A DNA stretch of 29,010 nt from an uncultured Geobacteraceae bacterium (GCA_937958075.1 CALFFB010000279.1:1-29010), one strand, 5' to 3'; shown: positions 7,000 through 15,130, counted from the first letter of the stretch. Made by a program: numbers and translations. Notes: a model not told the origin generated them from the sequence alone.

Positions 7000-7357
7000 A
7001 GAAATTATTTTTATCTCTGATAACAAATGGTTAGAACAATGGCGAGGAGCGTGTCAAGGATGCCGGAAAGGTGCTTTTTCGCAAATCTGCAAATCAGAAC
7101 ATGCCTCGGGCTGCTCTTGGCTTTTTTCTGAAACAAAAAGGGTTATTTTTATTTCTATCTGTAACTATTGAGTTTTTGCCTTGACAGGAGGGTGTTCTCT
7201 AAAAAACAAAACACTGATTTGCAAATTCGTAACGGATGATTCGACTGATTCGCATTTCTGCAAAAAAGTGGGACTGGTCAGCCCGGCCACATTCCGATAA
7301 AATCACCGAATCTGCACACCATTCCGTTACTCGACCTTGACAGGAGATCATAAGCAG
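7000..7357. other. Intergenic region with AT-rich tracts and GCAAAT/CTGATTTGC motifs
   Basis: About 360 bases between the sigma-54 promoter and the adenosyltransferase gene hold no credible gene. GCAAAT occurs at 7081-7086 and 7089-7094 as an 8-base-spaced direct repeat. GCAAATCAG (7089-7097) and CTGATTTGC (7214-7222) form a 9-bp inverted repeat, the latter overlapping the palindrome ATTTGCAAAT (7217-7226). TTATTTTTAT tracts recur at 7008 and 7143, and CCTTGACAGGAG at about 7179 and 7335. These could be activator sites for the sigma-54 promoter or elements of the divergent plus-strand promoter, which I could not place. Confidence 0.35.
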
Positions 7358-7924
7358 ATGCCACGACTCGATCAGATCATGACCCGCGGCGGCGACAAGG
7401 GGCAGACCAGCCTGGTCGACGGCTCGCGGATCTCCAAAGCATCCCAGCGGGTAAAAACCTACGGTACCGTCGATGAGCTGAACTCTGTTTTCGGCCTGGT
7501 GCGCTGCGAGGCCCTGCCCGCCGGACTGAACGACAAGCTGCTGCAGGTGCAGAATGAGCTGTTCAATCTGGGCGGAGAGCTGGCAACCCCGGTGGACAGT
7601 GAGTTTGCCGCACGCATTCCCAATGTCCACCAGGGCCAGATTGATACCCTGGAGGCCTGGCTGGCCGAGGCACGCACGCAGCTGGAACCGGCGCAGAATT
7701 TCGTGCTGCCCGGAGGCACCCGCGCTGCCGCCCTGCTGCATCTGGCGCGCACCGTCACCCGGCGCTGCGAGCGGGAGCTGGTCACCCTGCACGAAAGTGA
7801 GGCCATCAACCCCCTGTGTCTCGGTTTTCTCAACCGCCTCTCGGATCTGTGCTTTGTCTGGGCCAGGCTCTGTAACGATGGCGGCAAAACCGACATTTTC
7901 TGGCAACCGGGGGAACATCGATGA
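7358..7924 (+). CDS. ATP:cob(I)alamin (corrinoid) adenosyltransferase, PduO type
   Basis: This 188-residue protein transfers the adenosyl group of ATP to cob(I)alamin to make coenzyme B12. Seen motifs are TRGGDKGQTSL at residues 9-19 (ATP-binding N-terminus), KTYGTVDELNSVFGL at 34-48, and the helical core FVLPGGTRAAALLHLARTVTRRCEREL near 114-140, all typical of PduO/MMAB-type enzymes. The length fits the family. The ATG at 7358 is chosen because AGGAGA lies about 11 bases upstream and it places the motif at the usual distance; an upstream TTG at 7337 is inside the ribosome-binding region. It is first in a five-gene operon and overlaps the next gene by 4 bases (ATGA). No cobalamin riboswitch was recognised upstream. 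Confidence 0.9.
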   Translation: MPRLDQIMTRGGDKGQTSLVDGSRISKASQRVKTYGTVDELNSVFGLVRCEALPAGLNDKLLQVQNELFNLGGELATPVDSEFAARIPNVHQGQIDTLEAWLAEARTQLEPAQNFVLPGGTRAAALLHLARTVTRRCERELVTLHESEAINPLCLGFLNRLSDLCFVWARLCNDGGKTDIFWQPGEHR

Positions 7925-8436
7925 CCGACGACACGACCCGCGAGGAGCCCCTGCTGCCACGCCTGCTGGTCACCAACGCCCTGCGCGCCAACCTCGACAA
8001 GCACATGACCCTGAATCAGATGGCCGACTCCAAGGCCGCCATGATCATGACTGCGGCCTCCATTGTCATTACCATCACCCTGACCCAGTACGACAAGCTG
8101 GAGCTGCTCACCATCCTGCTTTTGGCGGCGTCAGGGCTGCTGGCGGTGGTCTTTTCCATCCTCGCGATTATCCCGCCCCTGCATGTGACCGACCACACCA
8201 ACCTCTTCTACTTCCGCTCCTACAGCGATCTGAGTGAAGAGGAGTTTGTCCGCCAGTTCAAGGCGGCTATCGCCGATCGTGACAAGCTCTACGATGCCTA
8301 TCTCCATGAAATCTACTACCTCGGCAAGCACCGCCTGACCCGCAAATACGGCCTCATCCGCAACGGCCTGTGGACACTGCTCATCGGTCTGCTCGCTGCC
8401 ACCGCTTCGGCCCTGCTGCTGCACCTGCCCTTATGA
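7921..8436 (+). CDS. Pycsar effector-like (PycTM, DUF5706) membrane protein, without an adjacent cyclase
   Basis: This 171-residue protein has two close transmembrane helices (about 39-55 and 61-84), a soluble segment, and a third helix (about 147-169). Family markers are LNQMADSKAAMIMTAASIVI at 31-50, NLFYF at 94-98, LSEEEF at 104-109, LHEIYYLG at 128-135 and RKYGLIRN at 141-148; these match the DUF5706/PycTM domain. In characterised Pycsar defence such proteins are triggered by cCMP or cUMP and damage the inner membrane. Here no pyrimidine cyclase is in the window, and the gene overlaps the adenosyltransferase and rsmE by 4 bases on each side (ATGA), so it is co-translated with housekeeping genes. 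It may be a domesticated relative with another role. Confidence 0.78.
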   Translation: MTDDTTREEPLLPRLLVTNALRANLDKHMTLNQMADSKAAMIMTAASIVITITLTQYDKLELLTILLLAASGLLAVVFSILAIIPPLHVTDHTNLFYFRSYSDLSEEEFVRQFKAAIADRDKLYDAYLHEIYYLGKHRLTRKYGLIRNGLWTLLIGLLAATASALLLHLPL

Positions 8437-9155
8437 ACCTGATTCTCCTGAACGCTGCCGATTTTGTCGATGACGAGACGGTCCGTCTGCAGGGACGGCC
8501 CTTTGACCACGTGGCCCAGGTTCTGAAAAAAGAGGAAGGGGCCATGCTGCGGGTCGGGCAGGTTGATGGCGCCATTGGTTACGGCACCATTGTCCACCGT
8601 GACCATCAGCAGCTGACGCTGCAGGTGCGTCTCGACCAACCACCGCCACCCCCCCTGAACCTGCGCCTGATCCTGGCCCTGCCCCGCCCGAAGATGCTGC
8701 GCCGGATACTGCAGGGCGTCGCGTCCCTGGGGGTCAAGAAGCTGTATCTGGTCAACAGCTACCGGGTCGACAAAAGTTACTGGAACAGCCCCCTGCTGCG
8801 TCCGGAAAACCTGGACGAACAACTGCGCCTCGGCCTGGAACAGGCCGGCGACACCATCCTGCCCAAGGTTGTTCTGCGGCCCCGCTTCAAGCCCTTTGTC
8901 GAGGATGAATTTCCCGAACTCTGTCGGAATCTCGACGCCTATATCGCCCACCCCGGCGCCGACCACGCCTGTCCCCCGTCAAGCTCGGCGCCACGCCTGC
9001 TGGCGGTCGGCCCGGAGGGCGGATTCATCCCCTATGAAGTGGAAAAGATGCAGGCCTGCGGCGCTGTTCCTGTCCATCTCGGTCCGCGCATTCTCCGGGT
9101 GGAAACGGCATTGCCGGTACTGATTGCCAAACTGACCAGCCAGAAGGAATCCTAG
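8433..9155 (+). CDS. rsmE: 16S rRNA (uracil1498-N3)-methyltransferase RsmE
   Basis: RsmE methylates U1498 of 16S rRNA in the assembled 30S subunit using S-adenosylmethionine. The 240-residue protein shows the SPOUT-fold knot motifs GPEGGF at about 193 and LGPRILRVETA at about 216, and the family block KMLRRILQGVASLGVKKLYLVNS near 87-109. The N-terminus (MNLILLNAADF ... RPFDHVAQVL) corresponds to the PUA-like domain. The ATG at 8433 overlaps the stop of the upstream gene by 4 bases and gives the normal length. Two operon members (this gene and rsgA) act on the 30S subunit. Confidence 0.93.
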   Translation: MNLILLNAADFVDDETVRLQGRPFDHVAQVLKKEEGAMLRVGQVDGAIGYGTIVHRDHQQLTLQVRLDQPPPPPLNLRLILALPRPKMLRRILQGVASLGVKKLYLVNSYRVDKSYWNSPLLRPENLDEQLRLGLEQAGDTILPKVVLRPRFKPFVEDEFPELCRNLDAYIAHPGADHACPPSSSAPRLLAVGPEGGFIPYEVEKMQACGAVPVHLGPRILRVETALPVLIAKLTSQKES

Positions 9156-9158
9156 ACC

Positions 9159-10070
9159 GTGCCCGCCAACCCCAAGGCCACCTACCTGCTGCTGATTCTG
9201 CCGCCCCTGTTCTGGGCCGGCAACTCTGTTCTGGCGCGCGGCGTCATTGATCTGATTCCACCGGTCAGCCTGGCCTTCTGGCGCTGGACCCTGGCCCTGC
9301 TGATCCTGCTGCCGCTGACCTTCGGCCATTTGCGCCGCGACTACCGGCTGCTCTGCAGCCACTGGAAAATCACCCTGCTCATCAGTCTGCTGGGGATCGC
9401 CGCTTTCAATACCATCCTGTATACGGCCGCCCACACCACCACGGCCATCAACATTGCCCTGTCGCAATCGGTGATGCCGGCCCTGATTGTCCTCGCCAGC
9501 TTTCTGCTCTACGGCGACCGTATCAACCGCTATCAGGCAACCGCCGTTCTGCTGTGCGTGGCCGGCGCCTTCTATATCGTCACCCAGGGTGATCGCGAGC
9601 GGCTGCTGAATCTGCAGTTTGTCACCGGTGATCTCCTCATGTTGATCGCCATCTGCTGCTATGCCCTGTATTCCGTACTTCTGAAGAAACGCCCGGCCGT
9701 GCATCCCCTGAGCTTTCTCACCGTCTCCTTTGCCGTCGGTGTTGTGCTGCTGCTGCCGGTCTACCTCTGGGAATGGAACCACAGCCCGCCGCTGACAGTC
9801 GACCTGCCGGTCATGGGCAGCCTGCTCTACGTAGCCGTTTTTCCGTCAATCCTTGCCTATCTGTGCTGGAATCGCGGGGTGCAGGAAATCGGCGCCAACC
9901 GCACCGGCCTCTTTATCAATCTGATCCCCCTGTTTACCTCGCTGCTGGCGATTCTGCTGCTGGATGAGCGCTTTGAAAGCTTTCACCTCATCGGCATCCT
10001 GCTCATCGCCGGTGGGCTGCTTCTTTTCAACAGGTCCGGCCGCTGGCACGAACGGAGTCACTGCTCATGA
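9159..10070 (+). CDS. DMT-superfamily (EamA) transporter
   Basis: This 303-residue membrane protein has about ten hydrophobic helices in two homologous halves. The first half starts LLLILPPLFWAGNSVLARG, an EamA hallmark, and the second ends YLCWNRGVQEIGANRTGLFINLIPLFTSLLAILLLDE. Relatives export amino acids, metabolites or drugs; the substrate cannot be read from sequence. A GTG at 9159 is the likely start, just three bases after the rsmE stop, with AAGGAA about 13 bases upstream inside rsmE. The stop overlaps the rsgA start by 4 bases, so it belongs to the same operon. Confidence 0.88.
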   Translation: MPANPKATYLLLILPPLFWAGNSVLARGVIDLIPPVSLAFWRWTLALLILLPLTFGHLRRDYRLLCSHWKITLLISLLGIAAFNTILYTAAHTTTAINIALSQSVMPALIVLASFLLYGDRINRYQATAVLLCVAGAFYIVTQGDRERLLNLQFVTGDLLMLIAICCYALYSVLLKKRPAVHPLSFLTVSFAVGVVLLLPVYLWEWNHSPPLTVDLPVMGSLLYVAVFPSILAYLCWNRGVQEIGANRTGLFINLIPLFTSLLAILLLDERFESFHLIGILLIAGGLLLFNRSGRWHERSHCS

Positions 10071-11080
10071 ACCGGATCGATCTGACAACCTGGGGCTGGT
10101 CACCGCACTTTGAAAGGGCATTTACTCCCTGGCAGAGGACCGGACAGCTGCCGGCGCGGGTGATTCGCGGCGAAAAAAACTACTTCCGGGTCATCTCCCC
10201 CCACGGCGAGCTGACGGTCCGCTTCGCCGGCAAAATCCGTCACCGGGCCGACGGACGTCCGGGCCTGCCGGTGGTGGGTGACTGGGTCGTTGTGGCACCG
10301 CAGCCGCAGCAGCGCGGTACCATTATCGCCCTGCTCGAGCGGGTCAACTCCTTCTCCCGCAATCTTCCCGGTCGGCGCAAGGGTAAAAGCCAGCGTTTCG
10401 AAGAACAGGTGATCGCCGCCAATGTTGACCTGGTCCTCATTGTCTGCGGCCTTGACCGCGACTACAACCTGCGCCGCATCGAACGCTACCTGACCCTGGT
10501 CAGCGGTAGCGGCGCGACCGGCATCGTCGTCCTCAACAAGAGCGATCTGCACCCCGATGCGGAAGCGTGTCGCGCCGAGGTCAGGGCCATCGCCGGGACG
10601 ACCCCGGTGCTGCTTCTCACCGCCAAGGACCCGCAACAGCCGGCGATTCTGCAGTCCTACCTCAAAAGGGGGCAGACCGTCGCTCTGCTCGGTTCCTCCG
10701 GCGTCGGCAAGTCAACCATCGTCAACGCCCTGCTCGGAGAGCAGCGCCAGAAAGTCGGGGAGGTCAGCAGCTCCGACGGCAAGGGGCGTCATACCACCAC
10801 CCACCGGGAACTGATTCTGCTGCCGGGCGGCGCTATCCTCATGGACAATCCCGGCATGCGCGAGTTGCATCTGTGGGGGGAACAGGATGATCTGGAAGAA
10901 TCTTTTGCCGATATCCTCGAACTGGCCCGCAACTGCCGCTTTCGCAATTGCACTCACCAGCACGAACCGGGGTGTGCCGTGCTGCGGGCAACGGCCGCCG
11001 GCCTTCTCGATGATGACCGGCTGGCCGGTTACCACAAACTCAAAGATGAGCTGGAAACCCTTCACAAACTCAAGCACTAG
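10067..11080 (+). CDS. rsgA: Ribosome small subunit-dependent GTPase A (RsgA/YjeQ)
   Basis: RsgA is a GTPase that acts late in 30S subunit maturation. The circular permutation of GTPase motifs that defines the family is visible: G4 LNKSDL at about 156, then G1 GSSGVGKST at about 208-216, then G3 DNPGM at about 260. The C-terminal zinc knuckle has C290, C295, H297 and C303. An N-terminal OB-fold region (about 35-110) precedes the GTPase part. The length of 337 residues is normal. The ATG overlaps the upstream stop (ATGA), and it is last in the operon. Only 17 bases separate it from the convergent thiamine-binding protein gene; no clear terminator was seen there. Confidence 0.95.
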   Translation: MNRIDLTTWGWSPHFERAFTPWQRTGQLPARVIRGEKNYFRVISPHGELTVRFAGKIRHRADGRPGLPVVGDWVVVAPQPQQRGTIIALLERVNSFSRNLPGRRKGKSQRFEEQVIAANVDLVLIVCGLDRDYNLRRIERYLTLVSGSGATGIVVLNKSDLHPDAEACRAEVRAIAGTTPVLLLTAKDPQQPAILQSYLKRGQTVALLGSSGVGKSTIVNALLGEQRQKVGEVSSSDGKGRHTTTHRELILLPGGAILMDNPGMRELHLWGEQDDLEESFADILELARNCRFRNCTHQHEPGCAVLRATAAGLLDDDRLAGYHKLKDELETLHKLKH

Positions 11081-11097
11081 GCGTCTGGCAAGGGGGC

Positions 11098-11403
11098 CTA
11101 TGTCCGGTTCCGCTTTTCCATGACGCTTTGCACCTTGTCTTCCAGGGTCTGCTCACGGTCGGTACGGGTGCCGAGCTTGATGGTCGTACTGATGCGCGGG
11201 GCGCCGGCGGCATGAATCTCCTCGTGACAACGCCTGATGGCGGCAAAGACCTGGTTATATTCCCCTTCGATATTGGTGCCATAGGCGTGGAGGCTGGTTT
11301 TCAGCCCGGCCTCTTCGAGAATCTGCTGGCAGCGTGCCACGTAGGACGATACGGACACCCCGACACCCAACGGCACCACGCACAGATCAACAATGACCTT
11401 CAT
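11098..11403 (-). CDS. MTH1187-family thiamine-binding protein (YqgV/DUF77)
   Basis: This 101-residue protein has the family's opening block MKVIVDLCVVPLGVGVSVSSYV and the conserved core LHAYGTNIEGEYNQVFAAIRRCHEEIHAAGAPRISTTIKLGTR. Family members form small alpha/beta tetramers that bind thiamine or related compounds; the cellular role is uncertain. The ATG at 11403 is chosen over a longer frame because AAGGAGGAAG lies 4 bases before it. It diverges from hflK across a 179-base intergenic region. Confidence 0.85.
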   Translation of the reverse strand: MKVIVDLCVVPLGVGVSVSSYVARCQQILEEAGLKTSLHAYGTNIEGEYNQVFAAIRRCHEEIHAAGAPRISTTIKLGTRTDREQTLEDKVQSVMEKRNRT

Positions 11404-11582
11404 GTCTTCCTCCTTGTTTATCGACACCTTCTGCAAACCTATCCCTTTGATAGTAAAGAAGTTTTCCGAATTTTTTCCGAAAACCGTCGAGCTCACCGGC
11501 AAAGTCTGCTATATTGACCGGCTTGAGAAACATTGTAACAGATTTGCCCTGTTTAAACCCTAGCGCAGAAAAAGAGGTGCCA

Positions 11583-12623
11583 ATGCAGAATTGGGGTCAA
11601 GGTCCCTCCGGGGAAGACCTGGAGAAAAAGGTCATTGAAATGACCAACCGCTTCAAGAAAAACATGCAGTTTGATCCAGGCAAAAGCAAAAAGCCGCTGT
11701 TGCTGCTGGTGGCTGTCGTGGTCATTGTTATCGGCGTCTACAGCAGCATGTACGAAGTTAATACGGAAGAAACAGGTGTCGTCCTGCGCTTCGGCAAATT
11801 CGCCACCTTCGCCGCGCCGGGACTGCACTTCAAGGTGCCTTTCGGCATCGATCAGGTGTACCTGGTGCCTACGGGACGGGTGCTGAAGGAGGAGTTCGGC
11901 TTCCGCTCCTCCGACTCCAGGGTGCGCACCAGCCTGACCAGCCGCGCCCTCGAAGAAGAGTCCCTGACCCTGACGGGAGATCTCAACGTCAGCGACATCA
12001 AATGGATTGTCCAGTATCAGATCCGCGATCCCTACAAATACGTCTTCCGCATCAATGACCCCATCGGCACCATCCGTGACGTGTCCGAGGCCATGGTGCG
12101 GCGGGCGGTGGGCAACGCCAACGTGACCGAGGTTCTGACCACGGAGCGGGTGTCCCTGGCCCTGCAGGTGGAACAGTCGCTGCAGGAAACCCTCGATTAT
12201 TATGATATCGGTGTCCGCATTGTCACCGTTCGTTTTCAGGATGTCACCCCTCCCGATCCGGTCAAGGGTGCATTCAACGAGGTCAACGAAGCCGAACAGC
12301 AGAAGGAAAGCCTGATCCTTCAGGCCCGGGCCCAGTTCAACCAGGAAGTCCCCCGTGCCCGCGGTGAAGCCCAGAGGGCGCTGCAGGAGGCGGAAGGCTA
12401 CGCGGTGGAACGGGTCAATCGTGCCCGCGGTGAAACCAACCGCTTTCTGGCCCTGCTGACGGAGTACAATCGCGCCCCCGAGGTGACCCGCCAGCGCATT
12501 TTCATCGAGACCATGGAACAGGTGCTGCCGCAACTGGACGAGACCTACATCATGGACGAAATGAACAGCGGCGCCCTGCCCCTGCTGCCCCTGCGCAAAA
12601 TCACGGAAGGAGCCTCCCGATGA
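11583..12623 (+). CDS. hflK: FtsH protease modulator HflK (SPFH/stomatin-family membrane protein)
   Basis: HflK and HflC form a membrane complex that surrounds FtsH and controls its access to membrane substrates. This 346-residue protein has a Gly/Asp-containing N-terminus (MQNWGQGPSGEDLEKK), one transmembrane helix at about 39-57, then the SPFH domain (VNTEETGVVLRFGKF ... APGLHFKVPFGIDQV) and a long Ala/Glu-rich helical region near 230-295. GAGGTG just ahead of the ATG at 11583 decides the start; an in-frame upstream start at 11514 would add 23 unlikely residues. It overlaps hflC by 4 bases (ATGA). Confidence 0.93.
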   Translation: MQNWGQGPSGEDLEKKVIEMTNRFKKNMQFDPGKSKKPLLLLVAVVVIVIGVYSSMYEVNTEETGVVLRFGKFATFAAPGLHFKVPFGIDQVYLVPTGRVLKEEFGFRSSDSRVRTSLTSRALEEESLTLTGDLNVSDIKWIVQYQIRDPYKYVFRINDPIGTIRDVSEAMVRRAVGNANVTEVLTTERVSLALQVEQSLQETLDYYDIGVRIVTVRFQDVTPPDPVKGAFNEVNEAEQQKESLILQARAQFNQEVPRARGEAQRALQEAEGYAVERVNRARGETNRFLALLTEYNRAPEVTRQRIFIETMEQVLPQLDETYIMDEMNSGALPLLPLRKITEGASR

Positions 12624-13543
12624 AAAACGGATTACTGGTTGTCATTATCCTGGCCGCTATCCTCATCGGTCAGGACGCATTTTATACCGTCAATGAGGCG
12701 GAACAGGTTGTCGTTACCCAGTTTGGCGACCCCGTCAGCACCGTCACTGACTCAGGGCTGAAGTTCAAGCTCCCCTTTGTCCAGAAGGTCAACCGTTTTG
12801 AAAAGCGCATCCTTAAATGGGATGGAGATCCCAACCAGATCCCCACCAAGGACATGCGCTTTATCTGGGTCAACACCACGGCCCGTTGGCGCATTTCCGA
12901 TCCGCTGGTGTTTTATCGCACCGTCGCCAATATCCAGGGGGGCCTGAGCCGCCTCGACAACATCCTCGATTCGGTGGTGCGTGACGCCGTTTCCGGCCAC
13001 CTGCTGGCGGAACTGGTTCGCGGCAGCGACTACAAGGCCGACGCCGACGAAGCTTTTGAGGTTGATGGCGAGGAGATCGGCGTCGACGACATGATCGGCC
13101 GTGAAACGATTATCCGTGATGTCCTCGAGCGTGCCAGCTCCAGCACCCCGGCCTACGGCATCGAACTGGTCGATATCCAGATCAAGCGCATCAACTATGT
13201 CGAGCAGGTGCGCCAGCGGGTCTATGAGCGGATGATCAACGAGCGCAAACAGGTAGCGGCCCGCTACCGTTCCGAAGGGGAAGGGGAAAAAGCCAATATC
13301 CTCGGTGAAATGGACCTGCAACTGCAGCAGATCCGCTCGGATGCCCACCGCCGGGTGCTGGAAATCCGCGGCGGCGCCGATGCCCAGGCCGCAGCCATCT
13401 ACGCCGAGGCCTATAACCAGGACCAGGAGCTCTACTCCTTCCTGCGGACCATGGAGTCCTACCAGAAAACCCTGACCAAAAACGGCAAGCTGGTGATCTC
13501 CGCCGACTCCGACTACTACAAGTACCTGCGCAGCCGACAATAG
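12620..13543 (+). CDS. hflC: FtsH protease modulator HflC
   Basis: This 307-residue partner of HflK has an N-terminal membrane anchor (about residues 3-17), the SPFH domain (VNEAEQVVVTQFGDPVSTV, GLKFKLPFVQKV), and the HflC hallmarks VDIQIKRINYVEQVRQRVYE and MINERKQVAARYRSEGEGEKA followed by an Ala-rich helix. An insertion around residues 135-160 (RGSDYKADADEAFEVDGEEIGVDDMIG) is very acidic. The pair is translationally coupled. A hairpin terminator starts 22 bases after the stop. Confidence 0.93.
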   Translation: MKNGLLVVIILAAILIGQDAFYTVNEAEQVVVTQFGDPVSTVTDSGLKFKLPFVQKVNRFEKRILKWDGDPNQIPTKDMRFIWVNTTARWRISDPLVFYRTVANIQGGLSRLDNILDSVVRDAVSGHLLAELVRGSDYKADADEAFEVDGEEIGVDDMIGRETIIRDVLERASSSTPAYGIELVDIQIKRINYVEQVRQRVYERMINERKQVAARYRSEGEGEKANILGEMDLQLQQIRSDAHRRVLEIRGGADAQAAAIYAEAYNQDQELYSFLRTMESYQKTLTKNGKLVISADSDYYKYLRSRQ

Positions 13544-13564
13544 TGCACACAGAGCTGCAAAGAC

Positions 13565-13599
13565 AACCCGCCGTCGTGCCCTGCACAGCGGCGGGTTTT
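13565..13599 (+). terminator. Rho-independent terminator after hflKC
   Basis: AACCCGCCG (13565-13573) pairs perfectly with CGGCGGGTT (13589-13597) across a 15-base loop, and a short T-run (TTTT) closes the stem. It lies between the hflC stop and the pseudouridine synthase start at 13625. Confidence 0.8.
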
Positions 13600-13624
13600 G
13601 CGTTGTATCGTCACAGGAACCCCC

Positions 13625-14536
13625 ATGCCTGAACTTACTGTATCCGCCACCGAAGCCGGGTTGTCCCCGGAAGCCTTTCTGCAGCAGCGGATTCCGGCGG
13701 CGCCCGTCGGTTACCTGCGCAAGTTGATAAAAGACGGGAAAATCCGCCTCAACGGCGTCCACCTGCAACCCGATGGCAGAATAGCGGCAGGAGACCGCCT
13801 GACCCTGCCCGAAAGCCGTCGTTTGGCTGACCTGCTGCAGCAGAGTCAGCGGTTGGCGGTGGCGATTCTCTATGAAACCGGGCAGTTTCTAGTCGTCGAC
13901 AAACCTGCCGGGCTGGCGACCCACGCCGGTCAGAAACATCTTCACGACAACCTGACCCGGCGCGTGGAAGAACTGCTTAAAAACCGCGGCCAACACTTCA
14001 TGGCAGCGCCGATTCAGCGCCTGGATCTGGAAACCTCGGGGCCGGTGCTTTTCGGGAAAGGGAAAAAGAGCTGCTCGCTGCTGGGGCAGATGATGATGGC
14101 CGGAGGCATCGCCAAGACCTACCTGGGGCTGGTGGCCGGACAGACGGAGGATAGCGGCCTTCTGGTGTCGAGCATTCCGGCCAAAGGCAAGATTAAAACC
14201 GCTGAAACAGCTTATCAGGCAATTGACCGCAGCCCGAACGCAACCCTTGTGCATATCGAGCTGCGAACCGGCCGCCAGCATCAGATCCGGCGCCAATTCA
14301 GTGACCTGGGCCATCCCCTGTTTGGTGATCGGCGCTATAACGGCCCCTGCCCAGTCAATCTGCACCGGCTGTTTCTCCACTGCACCGAGCTTATCTTCAC
14401 CGATCCATTGAGCGGGCAGCCGGTGCGGACAATCTCGGCACTACCCGCTGATCTTTCAGAATTTATTGCCTCTATGGGGTTGCAGCTGAATGCTCAAGCT
14501 CCGCAATCACCAACGGCAGCAGCCCGTCAACCATGA
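13625..14536 (+). CDS. RluA-family RNA pseudouridine synthase with S4 domain
   Basis: This 303-residue enzyme converts uridine to pseudouridine in structured RNA. An S4 RNA-binding domain lies at about 25-62 (YLRKLIKDGKIRLNG ... GDRLTL), and the catalytic motif is QRLDLETSG with the expected aspartate at residue 134. RTGRQHQIRRQFSDLGHPLFGDRRY near 216-240 is a firm family marker. The usual HRLD(K/R)(E/D)TSG has Q for H and L for the basic residue. The target RNA position (RluC/RluD-like or other) cannot be assigned. AGGAA ahead of the ATG at 13625 supports the start. Its last 65 bases overlap the convergent esterase gene. Confidence 0.87.
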   Translation: MPELTVSATEAGLSPEAFLQQRIPAAPVGYLRKLIKDGKIRLNGVHLQPDGRIAAGDRLTLPESRRLADLLQQSQRLAVAILYETGQFLVVDKPAGLATHAGQKHLHDNLTRRVEELLKNRGQHFMAAPIQRLDLETSGPVLFGKGKKSCSLLGQMMMAGGIAKTYLGLVAGQTEDSGLLVSSIPAKGKIKTAETAYQAIDRSPNATLVHIELRTGRQHQIRRQFSDLGHPLFGDRRYNGPCPVNLHRLFLHCTELIFTDPLSGQPVRTISALPADLSEFIASMGLQLNAQAPQSPTAAARQP

Positions 14537-15104
14537 TCTTCACCCCGGCGGCGTTAGGGTGAATGCCGTCCCTTAAATTCAGCTCCGGCTTCCCGGCGAC
14601 CCCTTCGAGAAAAAACGGGTACAGTTGCACGGCAAATTCCTGCGCCAATGCCGGATAGATTTTATCAAACCTGTTATAATAGGCCTCGCCCATGTTCCGT
14701 GGTGCCAGCATACCGGCCAATATCACCGTGATGTCGCGTTGTTGCAAGCGATTGATGATGGTGGACAGGTTGGCGTAAGTCTGCTCCGGATCCAGGCCGC
14801 GCAGGGCGTCATTGGCACCCAGGGCGACAATCACCAGATCCGGATCATCGGCCAGCGCCCACTCCAGTCGCGCCGCGCCACCGGCGCTGGTATCACCGGA
14901 GATACCGGCATTGATCACCCGCGCCGGGTGCCCCTGATCCAGCAACGTCCGCTCCAGTTGTGCCGGAAAGGCCTCGTCGCCCGCCAGTCCGTACCCGGCG
15001 GTGAGACTGTCGCCGAGCACCAGGATCGTTAGCGGCGGCGCGGCAATAGCCGGCAGGGGAAGCAAGCAGAGTAACAGCCATAACCAGTGAATCGGAGCTT
15101 TCAT
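14472..15104 (-). CDS. tesA: Periplasmic SGNH-family esterase/acyl hydrolase, TesA-like
   Basis: This 210-residue protein has a signal peptide (residues 1-22, hydrophobic core WLWLLLCLLPLPAIAA) and the SGNH blocks GDSLTAGYGL with Ser33, GDTSA near 82, GAND near 109 and DGIHPN with Asp179 and His182. This fits TesA/multifunctional acyl-CoA thioesterase I and arylesterases that act in the periplasm on thioesters, lysophospholipids or short esters. AGGA about 8 bases upstream supports the ATG at 15104. It is divergent from ybbA-ybbP, the same neighbourhood as in E. coli, which strengthens the assignment. Confidence 0.9.
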   Translation of the reverse strand: MKAPIHWLWLLLCLLPLPAIAAPPLTILVLGDSLTAGYGLAGDEAFPAQLERTLLDQGHPARVINAGISGDTSAGGAARLEWALADDPDLVIVALGANDALRGLDPEQTYANLSTIINRLQQRDITVILAGMLAPRNMGEAYYNRFDKIYPALAQEFAVQLYPFFLEGVAGKPELNLRDGIHPNAAGVKIMVDGLLPLVIAELEHSAATP

Positions 15105-15130
15105 ATGAACGTCCTGTCAAAACTCCCCGA

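Noticed and set aside
6989..7171. A 60-codon Cys-containing plus-strand frame in the intergenic region before the adenosyltransferase
   Set aside because: It begins with a GTG inside the sigma-54 promoter on the other strand and has no ribosome-binding site or family resemblance.
7181..7209. TTGACA at 7181 as -35 of a sigma-70 promoter for the adenosyltransferase operon
   Set aside because: No acceptable -10 at 16-18 bases; only A-rich sequence is present.
7199..7960. A 253-codon minus-strand frame across the adenosyltransferase
   Set aside because: Shadow of the plus-strand gene, which has the full set of family motifs.
11326..11341. TGGCACG on the minus strand as a third sigma-54 promoter
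   Set aside because: The -12 half reads CAGCA, lacking TT, and it lies inside the thiamine-binding protein gene.
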